From positions 136,101 through 200,100 of the forward strand of contig UQWI01000004.1 of assembly GCA_900544765.1 (NCBI GenBank): a DNA stretch of 64,000 nucleotides. The letters run 5' to 3'. The notes under the pieces were generated by a model that was given only the letters and a program-made list of their open reading frames with translations, was not told the DNA's origin and made no database searches. Source of the stretch: an uncultured Eubacteriales bacterium (GTDB taxonomy: Bacteria; Bacillota; Clostridia; Oscillospirales; Oscillospiraceae). Positions 36,159 to 45,815 of the stretch are shown here, piece by piece. How positions within the stretch are numbered: position 1 is the stretch's first letter; each line of letters starts with the position of its first letter. A program made the translations under genes and the position numbers.

Positions 36159-37985
36159 ATGTGCGGTATAGTAGGATTCACCGGCTCCGTCCAGGCCGCG
36201 CCGGTATTGCTAGACGGGCTCAGAAGGCTTGAGTACCGTGGCTACGACAGCGCGGGCGTCGCCGTCCACGACGGAGAACGCATAGAAATGGTCAAGGCCA
36301 GCGGCTCGGTCGCAAACCTGGCCGAACGCACTTCGTCGGGCAGCGCCCTCAGCGGGACCTGCGGCATAGCCCACACCCGCTGGGCTACGCACGGTGCTCC
36401 CACCGACACGAACGCCCATCCGCATCTGAGCGAGCACGGGCTCTTCGCCGTCGTGCACAACGGAATAATCGAGAACTTCGCCGCGCTGCGCAGCGAGCTT
36501 GAACACGAGGGCTACGTCTTTCGCAGCGAGACCGACACCGAGGTCGTGGCGCATCTGCTTGAAAAATACTATGACGGCGACTTCAAACGCACCGTCATGC
36601 GCACGGCCGGCAGGCTCGAGGGCAGCTTCGTCCTCGGCGTGCTCTGCTCGAAGGAGCCGGGCAGGCTCTTCTGTGTCAAGGAGGCCGGGCCGCTGATAGT
36701 CGGCCTCGGCGTCGGCGAGAACTTCTTCGCCAGCGACGTCACCGCCCTGGTGAGCCACACCAAGAACGTCATCTACATGGACGACGGAGAGTTCGCCGAG
36801 CTCACGCCGGAGAAGGTCACCGTCTACGACCGCACGGGCCGCGAGGTCGGCAAGACTGTCTCACACGTCGTTTGGGACATCGAGGCGGCGGAAAAGGGCG
36901 GCTATGAGCACTTTATGATGAAGGAGATCATGGAGCAGCCCCGCGCCGTCAAGAACACGGTGGAGCCGCGCATCCGCGACGGGAAGATAGTGTTTGAGGA
37001 CTTCGACCTCACCGCAGAGCAGCTCGCCGGATACAACAAGATAGTGATCACCGCCTGCGGCAGCGCCTATCACGCCGGGGTTGTGGGCAAGTACGTCATC
37101 GAGGCGCTTTGCCGCATACCGGTGGAGTGCGAGCTCGCCAGCGAGCTCCGCTACCGCAACCCGATAATCGACGGGCACACCCTGCTAATCGTGGTTTCCC
37201 AGTCCGGAGAGACGGCGGACACCATAGCGGCCATGCGCGAGTGCATGGAGCGCGGCGCGAAGTGCCTCGCCATCGTCAACGTTGTCGGCAGCACTATCGC
37301 CCGCCTGGCCGACAACGTCATTTACACCCACGCCGGGCCGGAGATAGCCGTGGCCACCACTAAGGGCTACACTACACAGCTCGCGGCGCTCTATCTCTTC
37401 GCCGTCTGGGCGGCGAAGCTTCTCTGCCGCATCGACGACGGGCGTTACGCCGAGCTCATCGATGGCCTGCGCACCCTGCCCAGCCTGGTACAGCGCGCGA
37501 TAGATTTGAACGTCCACGTCAAGTACCTCTCCGAGCGCTGGCACTCTCTGAGCAGCCTTTTCTTCATCGGACGCAATATAGACTACGCCGTGGCCATGGA
37601 GGGCTCGCTCAAGCTCAAGGAGATAAGCTACATCCACTCCGAGGCCTACGCTGCCGGAGAGCTCAAGCACGGTACGATAGCCCTGATAGATGAAAAGCGC
37701 CTCGTGGTTGCGCTCTGCTGCCAGGATGCGCTCTTCGAGAAGATGGTCAGCAACATACAGGAGGTCAAGGCGCGCGGGGCCAAAGTGCTCGGCGTCGCCC
37801 CGGAGGGCAACCGGCGTATCTTCGCCGAGGCCGACGACGTGCTGTATTCGCCCCGCGGCGAGCGGCTCTTCGCGGCCCTGCCCGAGATAGTACCGCTGCA
37901 GCTGTTTGCGTACTACGTCGCGCGCGAGAACGGCTGCTCCATAGATAAGCCCCGCAACCTTGCAAAATCCGTGACAGTGGAGTGA
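36159..37985 (+). CDS. glmS: Glutamine-fructose-6-phosphate aminotransferase
   Basis: A 608-residue class II amidotransferase with the N-terminal MCGIVGFTGSVQAAPVLLDG whose Cys2 is the nucleophile, RWATHGAPTDTNAHPH, and two SIS domains ending NLAKSVTVE. It makes glucosamine-6-phosphate for peptidoglycan. Only 15 bases separate it from pyrG, so no room exists for a glmS ribozyme. AGAAAGGAG precedes the ATG. Confidence 0.97.
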   Translation: MCGIVGFTGSVQAAPVLLDGLRRLEYRGYDSAGVAVHDGERIEMVKASGSVANLAERTSSGSALSGTCGIAHTRWATHGAPTDTNAHPHLSEHGLFAVVHNGIIENFAALRSELEHEGYVFRSETDTEVVAHLLEKYYDGDFKRTVMRTAGRLEGSFVLGVLCSKEPGRLFCVKEAGPLIVGLGVGENFFASDVTALVSHTKNVIYMDDGEFAELTPEKVTVYDRTGREVGKTVSHVVWDIEAAEKGGYEHFMMKEIMEQPRAVKNTVEPRIRDGKIVFEDFDLTAEQLAGYNKIVITACGSAYHAGVVGKYVIEALCRIPVECELASELRYRNPIIDGHTLLIVVSQSGETADTIAAMRECMERGAKCLAIVNVVGSTIARLADNVIYTHAGPEIAVATTKGYTTQLAALYLFAVWAAKLLCRIDDGRYAELIDGLRTLPSLVQRAIDLNVHVKYLSERWHSLSSLFFIGRNIDYAVAMEGSLKLKEISYIHSEAYAAGELKHGTIALIDEKRLVVALCCQDALFEKMVSNIQEVKARGAKVLGVAPEGNRRIFAEADDVLYSPRGERLFAALPEIVPLQLFAYYVARENGCSIDKPRNLAKSVTVE

Positions 37986-37990
37986 ATAAA

Positions 37991-39430
37991 GTGAACAAAA
38001 ACACCTATGAAAGTCCCCTCTGCTCGCGCTACGCCTCCGAGCGTATGCAGTACATCTTCTCGCCGGACTACAAGTTCCTCACCTGGCACAGACTCTGGCT
38101 CGCCCTTGCGGAGAACGAGTGCGCCCTGGGCCTTAACATCACGGCCGAGCAGGTGGAAGAGCTGCGCGAAAATCTGGATATAATCGACTACGAGGCCGCC
38201 GACAAATACGAGCGGGCGCTCAGGCACGACGTCATGGCCCACATCAGGGCTTGGGGAGACCACTGCCCGAAGGCAAAGGGCATCATCCACCTCGGCGCCA
38301 CGAGCTGCTATGTCGACGACAACGGCGACCTCATAGCCTATCGCGAGGCCATGCGCCAGATACGCATGCTGCTGGTGAACGCCGTCGCGGCCATTGCGGA
38401 CTTCGCCGAGGCCAACGCCGACGTGCCCGTCCTCGCCTACACCCACTATCAGGCCGCCCAGCCTACCACCGTGGGCAAGAGGGCGTGCATGTGGGCGCAG
38501 GACCTCATGTTCGACCTCGAGCGCCTGGACTTCGAGCTCGAGCGCATACCCTTCTACGGCTGCAAGGGCGCGACCGGCACCGGCGCGAGCTTCCTCGCCC
38601 TCTTCGGCGGCGACGCGGCCAGGGCCGAGGAACTCGAAAGGCGCATAGCGAGCGACATGGGCTTCGAGCGCGTGCTGCCCATCTGCGGCCAGACCTACAC
38701 GCGCAAGCTGGACTACTACTTCCTCAGCGTGCTGTCCGGCATCGCCCAGAGCGCGAGCAAGATGGCCACGGATTTGCGCCTCATGGCGCACGAGAAGGAG
38801 TTCGACGAGCCCTTCACGGCCTCTCAGGTCGGCTCGAGCGCGATGGCCTACAAGCGAAACCCCATGCGCTGCGAGCGCATCTGCTCGCTGGCCCGCTATG
38901 TGCTTGCAGACGCGCTCAACCCCGCCATAACCGCGAGCGTACAGTGGCTGGAGCGCACTCTGGATGACAGCGCGAACAGGCGTATCTCGATACCCGAGGC
39001 CTTCCTGGCCACGGACGCCATACTCAGCCTGGTCATAAACGTCATGGGCGGCTGCACGGTTTACCCGGGTATGATGGAGCGCCATCTGCGCGAGGAGCTG
39101 CCCTTCCTCGCAACGGAGAACATACTCATGCGCGCCGTGGAGCTCGGCGGAGACCGCCAGGAGCTGCACGAGGCCATACGCGAGTACAGCGTGGACACCG
39201 CCAGGCGCATGAAGGAGACCGGCTGCGCCAACGATTTGGAGGAGAAGCTGCTCGCAGACCCGCGCTTCAAGCTCACGCGCGAGGCGCTTGACGGGATACT
39301 CGACATACGCAAGTTCGTGGGTATGGCGCCCAAGCAGGCGCGCGATTTCGTAAACAACAGCATCAAGCCCATGCTCGAGGCGAACGCCGACGAGCTGTCC
39401 AAGGACGGAAAGGGAGAAATAAAATGCTGA
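37991..39430 (+). CDS. purB: Adenylosuccinate lyase
   Basis: A 479-residue fumarase-superfamily enzyme with the signature SSAMAYKRNPMRCERI and THYQAAQPTTVGKRACMW. It acts twice in purine synthesis (SAICAR and adenylosuccinate). The GTG at 37991 fits a GGAG 8 bases upstream better than the GTG at 37982 that overlaps glmS. It overlaps purA by 7 bases. Confidence 0.96.
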   Translation: MNKNTYESPLCSRYASERMQYIFSPDYKFLTWHRLWLALAENECALGLNITAEQVEELRENLDIIDYEAADKYERALRHDVMAHIRAWGDHCPKAKGIIHLGATSCYVDDNGDLIAYREAMRQIRMLLVNAVAAIADFAEANADVPVLAYTHYQAAQPTTVGKRACMWAQDLMFDLERLDFELERIPFYGCKGATGTGASFLALFGGDAARAEELERRIASDMGFERVLPICGQTYTRKLDYYFLSVLSGIAQSASKMATDLRLMAHEKEFDEPFTASQVGSSAMAYKRNPMRCERICSLARYVLADALNPAITASVQWLERTLDDSANRRISIPEAFLATDAILSLVINVMGGCTVYPGMMERHLREELPFLATENILMRAVELGGDRQELHEAIREYSVDTARRMKETGCANDLEEKLLADPRFKLTREALDGILDIRKFVGMAPKQARDFVNNSIKPMLEANADELSKDGKGEIKC

Positions 39431-40692
39431 CAGCTATTGCAGGTATCAACTGGGGCGACGAGGGCAAGGGCCGCATGGTCGACCTCCTCAGCGCCGACTA
39501 CAACGTAGTCTGCCGCTACCAGGGCGGAAACAACGCCGGTCACACCGTGGTCAACGAGAGGGGCAAGTTCATCCTGAACCTCCTGCCGAGCGGCATACTG
39601 CGCGAGGGCGTGACCAACGTCATGGGACCGGGCATGGTCATTGACATAGAGCACCTGAAAAACGAGCTCGGCCACATCGCTGCCCAGGGCGTAGTACCGG
39701 ACAGAGACGGGCTGCTCATATCCGACCGCGCCACCATCTGCATGCCCTATCACAAGCTGCTTGACGGCCTGGAGGAGGACCGCCTAGCCGACAAGAAGTT
39801 CGGCTCCACCCGCCGCGGCATTGCGCCGGTGTACGCCGACAAGTACATGAAGAAGGCCCTGCGCATGGGCGACCTGCTGCACCCCCAGGGTTTGAGGGAG
39901 CGCCTGCGCGACATCGTGGAGTGGAAGAACATTACACTGCGCGGCTACGGCGCCCGCGCCGACGCCGACGAGATGTACGAGTGGCTAATGATAAACGGAG
40001 AGCCGCTGCTCGAGCGCATAACGGACACCACCGTCTGGCTTCACGACGCCATTGAGAACAAGGGCGCGAACGTCATGTTCGAGGCCCAGCTCGGCGCGCT
40101 GCGCGACATAGATTTCGGCATCTACCCCTACACCAGCTCGTCCACTACGCTGGCGGCCTACGCGCCCATAGGCGCGGGCGTCCCGGCGCACAGGCTGGAC
40201 AAGGTCGTCGGCATCATGAAGGCTTATTCCAGCTGCGTCGGCGAGGGACCCTTCACCTGCGAGTTCTTCGGCGAGCAGGCGGACAAGCTCCGCGCGCTGG
40301 GCGGCGAGTACGGCGCGGCGACGGGCAGGCCGAGGCGCGTCGGCGGCTTCGACGTCGTGGCCAGCCGTTACGGCGTCAGGGTCCAGGGCGCGACCGAGAT
40401 AGCCCTCACCAAGCTCGACGTGCTCTCCGGCTACGGCGACATCCCCGTCTGCACACACTACGAAGTGGACGGCGCCGTAACCGACAACTTCCCCAGCGGC
40501 GGCGCACTCGAGAGGGCCAGGCCGGTCTACGAGTATCTGCCCGGCTTCGACGGCGACATTTCCGGCTGCCGTAAGTTCTCCGATTTGCCGAAGGCCGCGC
40601 AGGACTACGTCGAATACTGCGAGCAGGCCGTCGGCTGCCGTATAAGCTATGTCTCCGTCGGCGCCGGCCGGGAGCAGATAATAGCCCGCTGA
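39424..40692 (+). CDS. purA: Adenylosuccinate synthetase
   Basis: A 422-residue GTP-dependent enzyme with NWGDEGKGRMVDLLS at the P-loop, QGGNNAGHTVV and GSTRRGIAPVYADK. It adds aspartate to IMP. It is coupled to purB. Confidence 0.96.
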   Translation: MLTAIAGINWGDEGKGRMVDLLSADYNVVCRYQGGNNAGHTVVNERGKFILNLLPSGILREGVTNVMGPGMVIDIEHLKNELGHIAAQGVVPDRDGLLISDRATICMPYHKLLDGLEEDRLADKKFGSTRRGIAPVYADKYMKKALRMGDLLHPQGLRERLRDIVEWKNITLRGYGARADADEMYEWLMINGEPLLERITDTTVWLHDAIENKGANVMFEAQLGALRDIDFGIYPYTSSSTTLAAYAPIGAGVPAHRLDKVVGIMKAYSSCVGEGPFTCEFFGEQADKLRALGGEYGAATGRPRRVGGFDVVASRYGVRVQGATEIALTKLDVLSGYGDIPVCTHYEVDGAVTDNFPSGGALERARPVYEYLPGFDGDISGCRKFSDLPKAAQDYVEYCEQAVGCRISYVSVGAGREQIIAR

Positions 40693-40799
40693 TTACGCGC
40701 CGTCCACGCGCCCGTATGCGCGCCGGAGGGCGGCCAAATGTCCGCTTTGCGGATGGACTACAATTATTTGGAGTTGACTGGCCGTAAGGCCGAGAACCT

Positions 40800-42155
40800 A
40801 TGAGACTGTTTTTAGCAATCCTACTTTGTAAGCTCAGCCGCGCGGCGCTCAGAATCCTGGGCCGCGGCGGCACGGCGCTGCCGGGCTCGCTGGCGCTGAA
40901 GCTGTGCCCCGACATAGTCGCGCGTCTCTCGCGCGGCGTGCGCACCGTCATGGTCACGGGCACGAACGGCAAGACCACCACCTGCCGCATGATAGAGCAG
41001 ATGCTGCTCGACGCGAAGATTGACTGCATGGCCAACCGCTCCGGCTCCAACCTTGAGCGCGGCATCGCGGCCGACCTCTGTGCCAATGCCAGCCTCACCG
41101 GGCGGCCGAAAAAGCGCACCGCCGTCATAGAGTGCGACGAGGCCGCGTTCAAACGCGTCTGCGGCGAGTTAAACCCCGAGGTCGTAGTGGTGACGAACAT
41201 TTTCCGCGACCAGCTCGACCGCTACGGCGAGGTGACCCACACGCTCGAGAGCATACGCATAGGCCTCGAGAGCGTGCAGCGTGCGACGGTCTGCCTCGAC
41301 GCGGACGACTCGCTTGTCGCCTCGCTGGCGCCCGACGCGCCCGACCGCGTGCGCTTCTTCGGCATAGACGCCGCGCTCGGCCAGGGTAGCGAGATATCCG
41401 ACGCGCCCAGGTGCATAGTCTGCGGCGCGGAGTACGAGTACGATTTCCACACCTTCGCCCACCTGGGCGGATTCAAGTGCCCGAAGTGCGGCTACAGCCG
41501 TACCGAGCCGGACGTCGCCGTGGCCGGGGTGGACACTCTGGGGCCGGACGGCTCCGTCTTTGAGATACGCGTGGACGGAGAGTACTACACAGCCGCGCTC
41601 AGTCTGCCCGCAGCCTATAACCTCTACAACGCCGCCGCGGCCGTCGCCGCCGCGACAGCTCTCGGCGTAGGGGCCGAGGGCGCGCTCAAGAGCCTTTCGC
41701 ACATAGAGAGCGGCTTCGGGCGCATGGAGCGTTTCGAGCTCGGCAAGGCCAAGGTCACGATGGTGCTGGTCAAAAACCCTGCGGGCTGCGACCGCGCCAT
41801 AGACTACCTCGCCGGACAGAATTTCGGCACCGCCGTGTTCTGCTTGAACGACGGGCAGGCCGACGGCACGGACGTGTCCTGGATATGGGACGCGGGCTTC
41901 GAGCGCATCTTCGCCGGAGGCAAGGCGCCGCAGCGCCTGATAGTCTCAGGTACGCGCGCCGAGGACATGCGCCTCAGGCTGAAATATGCCGGGGCGGACG
42001 AGGGCTCCGTCACCATCATCCGCGACGTCGTGGAGCTCACCGACGCCATAGCGCAGTGCGAGGGGACGGTCTGCGTCATGCCAACTTACACCGCCATGCT
42101 GCCGCTGAGGGCCGAGCTGGCCGAGCGCGTGGGCAGAAAGGAGTTCTGGAAATAA
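40800..42155 (+). CDS. murT: Lipid II isoglutaminyl synthase subunit MurT
   Basis: A 451-residue Mur-ligase-like protein with VMVTGTNGKTTTCRMIEQML (P-loop), VTNIFRDQLDRYGE and an inserted zinc ribbon (CIVCGAEYEYDF and FKCPKCGYS), all typical of MurT. With GatD it amidates the D-glutamate of lipid II. A 107-base spacer from purA shows no clear terminator or strong promoter. Confidence 0.94.
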   Translation: MRLFLAILLCKLSRAALRILGRGGTALPGSLALKLCPDIVARLSRGVRTVMVTGTNGKTTTCRMIEQMLLDAKIDCMANRSGSNLERGIAADLCANASLTGRPKKRTAVIECDEAAFKRVCGELNPEVVVVTNIFRDQLDRYGEVTHTLESIRIGLESVQRATVCLDADDSLVASLAPDAPDRVRFFGIDAALGQGSEISDAPRCIVCGAEYEYDFHTFAHLGGFKCPKCGYSRTEPDVAVAGVDTLGPDGSVFEIRVDGEYYTAALSLPAAYNLYNAAAAVAAATALGVGAEGALKSLSHIESGFGRMERFELGKAKVTMVLVKNPAGCDRAIDYLAGQNFGTAVFCLNDGQADGTDVSWIWDAGFERIFAGGKAPQRLIVSGTRAEDMRLRLKYAGADEGSVTIIRDVVELTDAIAQCEGTVCVMPTYTAMLPLRAELAERVGRKEFWK

Positions 42156-42880
42156 TGGAGCTTCACATCTGTCATATGTACCCGGACGTGCTGAACCTCT
42201 ATGGAGATAGGGGCAACGTGCTGTGCATGAAAAAGCGCCTGGAGTGGCGCGGCATAGCCTGTAAAGTATCTGAGCTGCCGATAGGCGAGCGGGCGCCGCT
42301 GGACAAGTACGACCTCTTCTTTATCGGCGGCGGGCAGGACTTTGAGCAGAGCCTGCTCTTAGACGATTTGCGCTCGGGCAAGGGCGACGACATCAAGGCC
42401 GCCGTCGAGGACGGCAAGGCCTTCCTGTGCGTCTGCGGCGGCTACCAGCTCATGGGCCACAGCTATGAGACCCATGAGGGCGAGCGCTTCAAGTTCCTCG
42501 GCGCGCTCGACCTCGTCACCGTGGGCCAGAAGGAACGCATGATAGGCAACTTCGCCTTCGAGACCGAGTACGGCACCGTCGTCGGCTTTGAGAACCACTC
42601 GGGCCGCACAAAGCTGGGCTCCGGCCTCTCCCCGCTGGGCAAGGTCATAGTGGGCTACGGCAACAACGGACAGGACGGCACCGAGGGCGCGCACTACAAG
42701 AACGTGTTCGGTACCTACAGCCACGGCCCGGTACTGCCCAAGAACCCCGGACTGTGCGACGCCATACTCCTCGCGGCGCTCAGGCGCAAATACGGCGATG
42801 CGGAGCTGACTCCGCTCAGCGACAAAAGCGAGCGCGAGGCGCACGACAGCGTCCTGCGCAGCCTGACCGAAAACGCATAA
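42155..42880 (+). CDS. gatD: Lipid II isoglutaminyl synthase subunit GatD
   Basis: A 241-residue class I amidotransferase with ELHICHMYPDVLNLYGDRGN (cited in part), FLCVCGGYQLMG with the nucleophile cysteine, and GTYSHGPVLPKNP with the histidine. It supplies ammonia to MurT. The ATG shares one base with the murT stop (TAATG). Confidence 0.95.
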   Translation: MELHICHMYPDVLNLYGDRGNVLCMKKRLEWRGIACKVSELPIGERAPLDKYDLFFIGGGQDFEQSLLLDDLRSGKGDDIKAAVEDGKAFLCVCGGYQLMGHSYETHEGERFKFLGALDLVTVGQKERMIGNFAFETEYGTVVGFENHSGRTKLGSGLSPLGKVIVGYGNNGQDGTEGAHYKNVFGTYSHGPVLPKNPGLCDAILLAALRRKYGDAELTPLSDKSEREAHDSVLRSLTENA

Positions 42881-42882
42881 CG

Positions 42883-42914
42883 CGAAAAAGCTCCCCAAAC
42901 GGGGAGCTTTTTCG
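42883..42914. terminator. Bidirectional terminator after gatD
   Basis: A perfect 14-base stem (42883-42896 with 42901-42914) has T runs on both strands and ends the operon against the convergent dehydrogenase gene. Confidence 0.9.
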
Positions 42915-42946
42915 TATATGGAGTGTGGAACCGGTATAAAAGCGTG

Positions 42947-43975
42947 TCAGATAACGCCCCAGTCGGGGACCTTTACAGTCACCTGCTCCTCGCTGGACTT
43001 CTTAGCGGCGAGGGAGTAGATGAGGGCGCTTATGCCGTCGGCAAGCGGCGTGTCAAACTCGCGGCCCTCCTTGAGGCACTTCTGGAAGGCCTCGTGGGCG
43101 TAGAAGATGACGTCGCCTGTGGCCAAATCATAGCTGTCGTTGAACTTGATGCTCTCGGCATACGGCATGTCCTCGGTCTTCCAGGTGAGGTTTGTGAACT
43201 CAAACATGCCCTCGCCGGTCAGGAAGATGCTGCCCTTTGTGCCGATGTAGGCGCGCGAGCAGGTGGGGATGTCGCAGGCCCAGCTCGCCGCGATGGTGCC
43301 GATGGCGCCGTTGCGCAGGCGGATGGAAATGCTGGTGTGGTTGTCGAACTTGGGCACGCTGGCGATGGTGCCGGTGTAGTTGCAGCTTATGGTGTCAAAG
43401 CCGCCCGCCATGGCGGTGATGAGCTTCCAGTCGTGGCTGACGCTTTCCACGGTCATGCCGCAGGCCAGATCTGGGTCGGTGCGCCAGGAGGCGCCGAGAT
43501 TCTTTGCGTGGAAGCCGAAACCTGGGCTCAGACGGGAGAAGGCGATGTCGACGGGCTCGCCGAACATGCCGGTCTTGACCAGCTCGAGCATCTTCTGGTA
43601 CGCGGGGCGGTAGTAGTGGGCGAAGCCGACCATTATCCTGCCCTCGTACTTGTCGGCCATCTCCTTTATCTTCATGGCGTCCTCCAGCGTGGCGCTGACG
43701 GGCTTCTCCATGTAGAGGGGGACGTGGTGCTTGAGCACCATCTCGACGTAGTCGAGCCTCTTGGTGGGCGGGGTGGAGATAACGGCGTAGTCAGCCTGGG
43801 CGACAAGGCCCTCAATCTCGTCATAGCCGACGGCCGGGCAGCCGAACTCGTCGGAGACTATTTTGGCGTTCGTCTCGCTTATGTCGAAGCAGCCGTTGAT
43901 GCTGCCGCCCAGGCGGACGACGGCGCGGCCGTGGTGGCGGGCGATGTCGCCGCAGCCTATGAGGAATACTTTCAT
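42947..43975 (-). CDS. Gfo/Idh/MocA family oxidoreductase
   Basis: A 342-residue NAD(P)-dependent sugar or sugar-acid dehydrogenase with the Rossmann start KVFLIGCGDIARHHGRAVV and the catalytic EKPVSATLEDAM lysine motif. It follows the transketolase genes by 16 bases and is the last gene of the catabolic cluster. The substrate is not known. Confidence 0.85.
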   Translation of the reverse strand: MKVFLIGCGDIARHHGRAVVRLGGSINGCFDISETNAKIVSDEFGCPAVGYDEIEGLVAQADYAVISTPPTKRLDYVEMVLKHHVPLYMEKPVSATLEDAMKIKEMADKYEGRIMVGFAHYYRPAYQKMLELVKTGMFGEPVDIAFSRLSPGFGFHAKNLGASWRTDPDLACGMTVESVSHDWKLITAMAGGFDTISCNYTGTIASVPKFDNHTSISIRLRNGAIGTIAASWACDIPTCSRAYIGTKGSIFLTGEGMFEFTNLTWKTEDMPYAESIKFNDSYDLATGDVIFYAHEAFQKCLKEGREFDTPLADGISALIYSLAAKKSSEEQVTVKVPDWGVI

Positions 43976-43991
43976 TTGACAGCCTCCTTAA

Positions 43992-44930
43992 TTACTTGAC
44001 CATGCCGAGAACAGAGCTGACGATGTTCTCGCTGGTGATGCCGTTCATCTCGAGCAGGCGCTCATAGGGCGCGCTCTGGCCGAACTGGTCCTGAATGCCG
44101 ATACGCTTGACCTGGCCCTTGCCCATTTCGGCGGCGACGCAGCAGACGGCGCTGCCCAGGCCGTTGATGATGTTGTGGTCCTCGACGGTGACTATCCTGC
44201 CGCAGTCATTGACGCAGGCGGCGACGGCTTCAGTGTCGAGGGGCTTTATGGTGTGCATATCCAGCACGCGGGCGTTCACGCCCTGGGCGGAGAGGGCCTC
44301 TGCGGCGGCAAGGGCGAGGCACACGGTGTCGCCGTTGGCGATTATGGCGGCGTCTGAGCCCTCGCGCAAGACTTTGGCCTTGCCTATTTCGAACTCGTCG
44401 TCGGGGCCGTAGATGACGGGGACGGCGTCGCGGGTGAAGCGCAGGTACACGGGACCGTCAAAGTCGGCGGCGGCCGCGACCAGCTTGCGCGCGGCGTAGT
44501 AGTCTGCGGGCATGATTACGGTCATGTTGGGGATAGTGGAGAGGATGCCCATGTCCTCGATGCACTGATGGCTTGCGCCGTCGTTGGCGGGGGTGACGCC
44601 GCCGTGGGAGCAGGCGAGCTTCACGTTCAGGTGCGGATAGCAGGCCTCCTGGCGAATCATTTCGACCATACGCATGCTGCCGAAGGCGGCGTAGGTGACG
44701 ACGAAGGGAATCTTGCCGCAGGTGGCGAGACCGGCGGCCACGCCGGCGGCGTTCTGCTCTGCTATGCCGACGTTCAGGTACTGCGCGGGCAGCTCTTTGC
44801 GGAAGGCGCCGGTCTTGCAGCTCTTGCCGATGTCCACGTCAACAACGAGAACGTTGGAATTGGCCCTTCCCAGCTCGACGATCTCGTCGCCGAAGCCGTC
44901 GCGGGTAGCTTTTTTCACTATTTCGCTCAT
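43992..44930 (-). CDS. Transketolase, C-terminal subunit (copy 1)
   Basis: A 312-residue protein with the pyrimidine-binding and C-terminal parts of transketolase (NVGIAEQNAAGVAAGLATCG, CSHGGVTPANDGASHQ, HTIKPLDTEAV). With the N-terminal subunit it forms a thiamine diphosphate enzyme. The ATG at 44930 has GGAGGG about 8 bases upstream. Confidence 0.93.
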   Translation of the reverse strand: MSEIVKKATRDGFGDEIVELGRANSNVLVVDVDIGKSCKTGAFRKELPAQYLNVGIAEQNAAGVAAGLATCGKIPFVVTYAAFGSMRMVEMIRQEACYPHLNVKLACSHGGVTPANDGASHQCIEDMGILSTIPNMTVIMPADYYAARKLVAAAADFDGPVYLRFTRDAVPVIYGPDDEFEIGKAKVLREGSDAAIIANGDTVCLALAAAEALSAQGVNARVLDMHTIKPLDTEAVAACVNDCGRIVTVEDHNIINGLGSAVCCVAAEMGKGQVKRIGIQDQFGQSAPYERLLEMNGITSENIVSSVLGMVK

Positions 44931-44944
44931 TTCAAGACCCTCCT

Positions 44945-45787
44945 TCAGCACTCGACGTACTGCTGCCCGAGCTCGGCCATGGCCTGCTCGTACTGCTCCT
45001 TGTTGGGAGCGGTGCCGTGCCAGCCGACCTGGTTCTCCATGTAGGAGACGCCGTTGCCCTTGACGGTGTGGCCGAAGATGCACTTGGGCCTGCCGTTCTT
45101 TACGCTGACAGCGAGGTCGAGGGCGTTGACCATTTCCTCCATGTCGTTGCCGTTTATCTCGTAGACGTCAAAGCCGAAGGCCTTGAACTTGTTGCCGAGG
45201 TCAACGGGGGGCATTATCTCGTCGCAGGTGCCGTCCAGCTGCAGGTTGTTGTAGTCGACGAATACGATGAGGTTGTCGCACTTGTACTTGTAAGCGGTGC
45301 CGCAGGCCTCCCATATCTCGCCCTCATTGCACTCGCCGTCGCCGACAGCCACAAAGACGCGGTAGTCCCTGCCGTCCAGCTTGGCGGCGATGGCCATGCC
45401 CACGCCGCAGGCGAGGCCCTGGCCCAGAGAGCCGGTGGAAATATCTATGCCGGGGCACTTCTTCATGTCGGGGTGTCCCTGGAGTGGGGACCCCTCCTTG
45501 CGGAGGGTGTCCAGCACTTCCATGGGGAAGAAACCGCGCATGGCGAGGGCGGCGTACTGCGCCGGGCAGACATGGCCCTTGCTCATGACAAAGCGGTCGC
45601 GGTCGGCCCATTTGGGGTTCTGCGGGTCGACGTTCATCTCGCGGAAATAGCAGGCGGTGACGAACTCCGCGACGGAGAGGCTTCCGCCGGGGTGCCCGCT
45701 CTGCGCCTTGTATATCATGTCGATGACGTGCTTCTTGAGATCCGTGCAGGTGTTCTTAAGCTGAGCTATGCTCATCTGCTCTTTCAT
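44945..45787 (-). CDS. Transketolase, N-terminal subunit (copy 1)
   Basis: A 280-residue protein with SGHPGGSLSVAEFVTACYFR, SKGHVCPAQYA and the thiamine diphosphate motif GDGECNEGEIWEA. The ATG at 45787 has AAAGGTG 6 bases upstream; the GTG at 45796 overlaps that site. It lies 28 bases after the TRAP permease gene. Confidence 0.93.
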   Translation of the reverse strand: MKEQMSIAQLKNTCTDLKKHVIDMIYKAQSGHPGGSLSVAEFVTACYFREMNVDPQNPKWADRDRFVMSKGHVCPAQYAALAMRGFFPMEVLDTLRKEGSPLQGHPDMKKCPGIDISTGSLGQGLACGVGMAIAAKLDGRDYRVFVAVGDGECNEGEIWEACGTAYKYKCDNLIVFVDYNNLQLDGTCDEIMPPVDLGNKFKAFGFDVYEINGNDMEEMVNALDLAVSVKNGRPKCIFGHTVKGNGVSYMENQVGWHGTAPNKEQYEQAMAELGQQYVEC

Positions 45788-45815
45788 GTCAATCACCTTT
45801 CTTAAATAGAGGCGC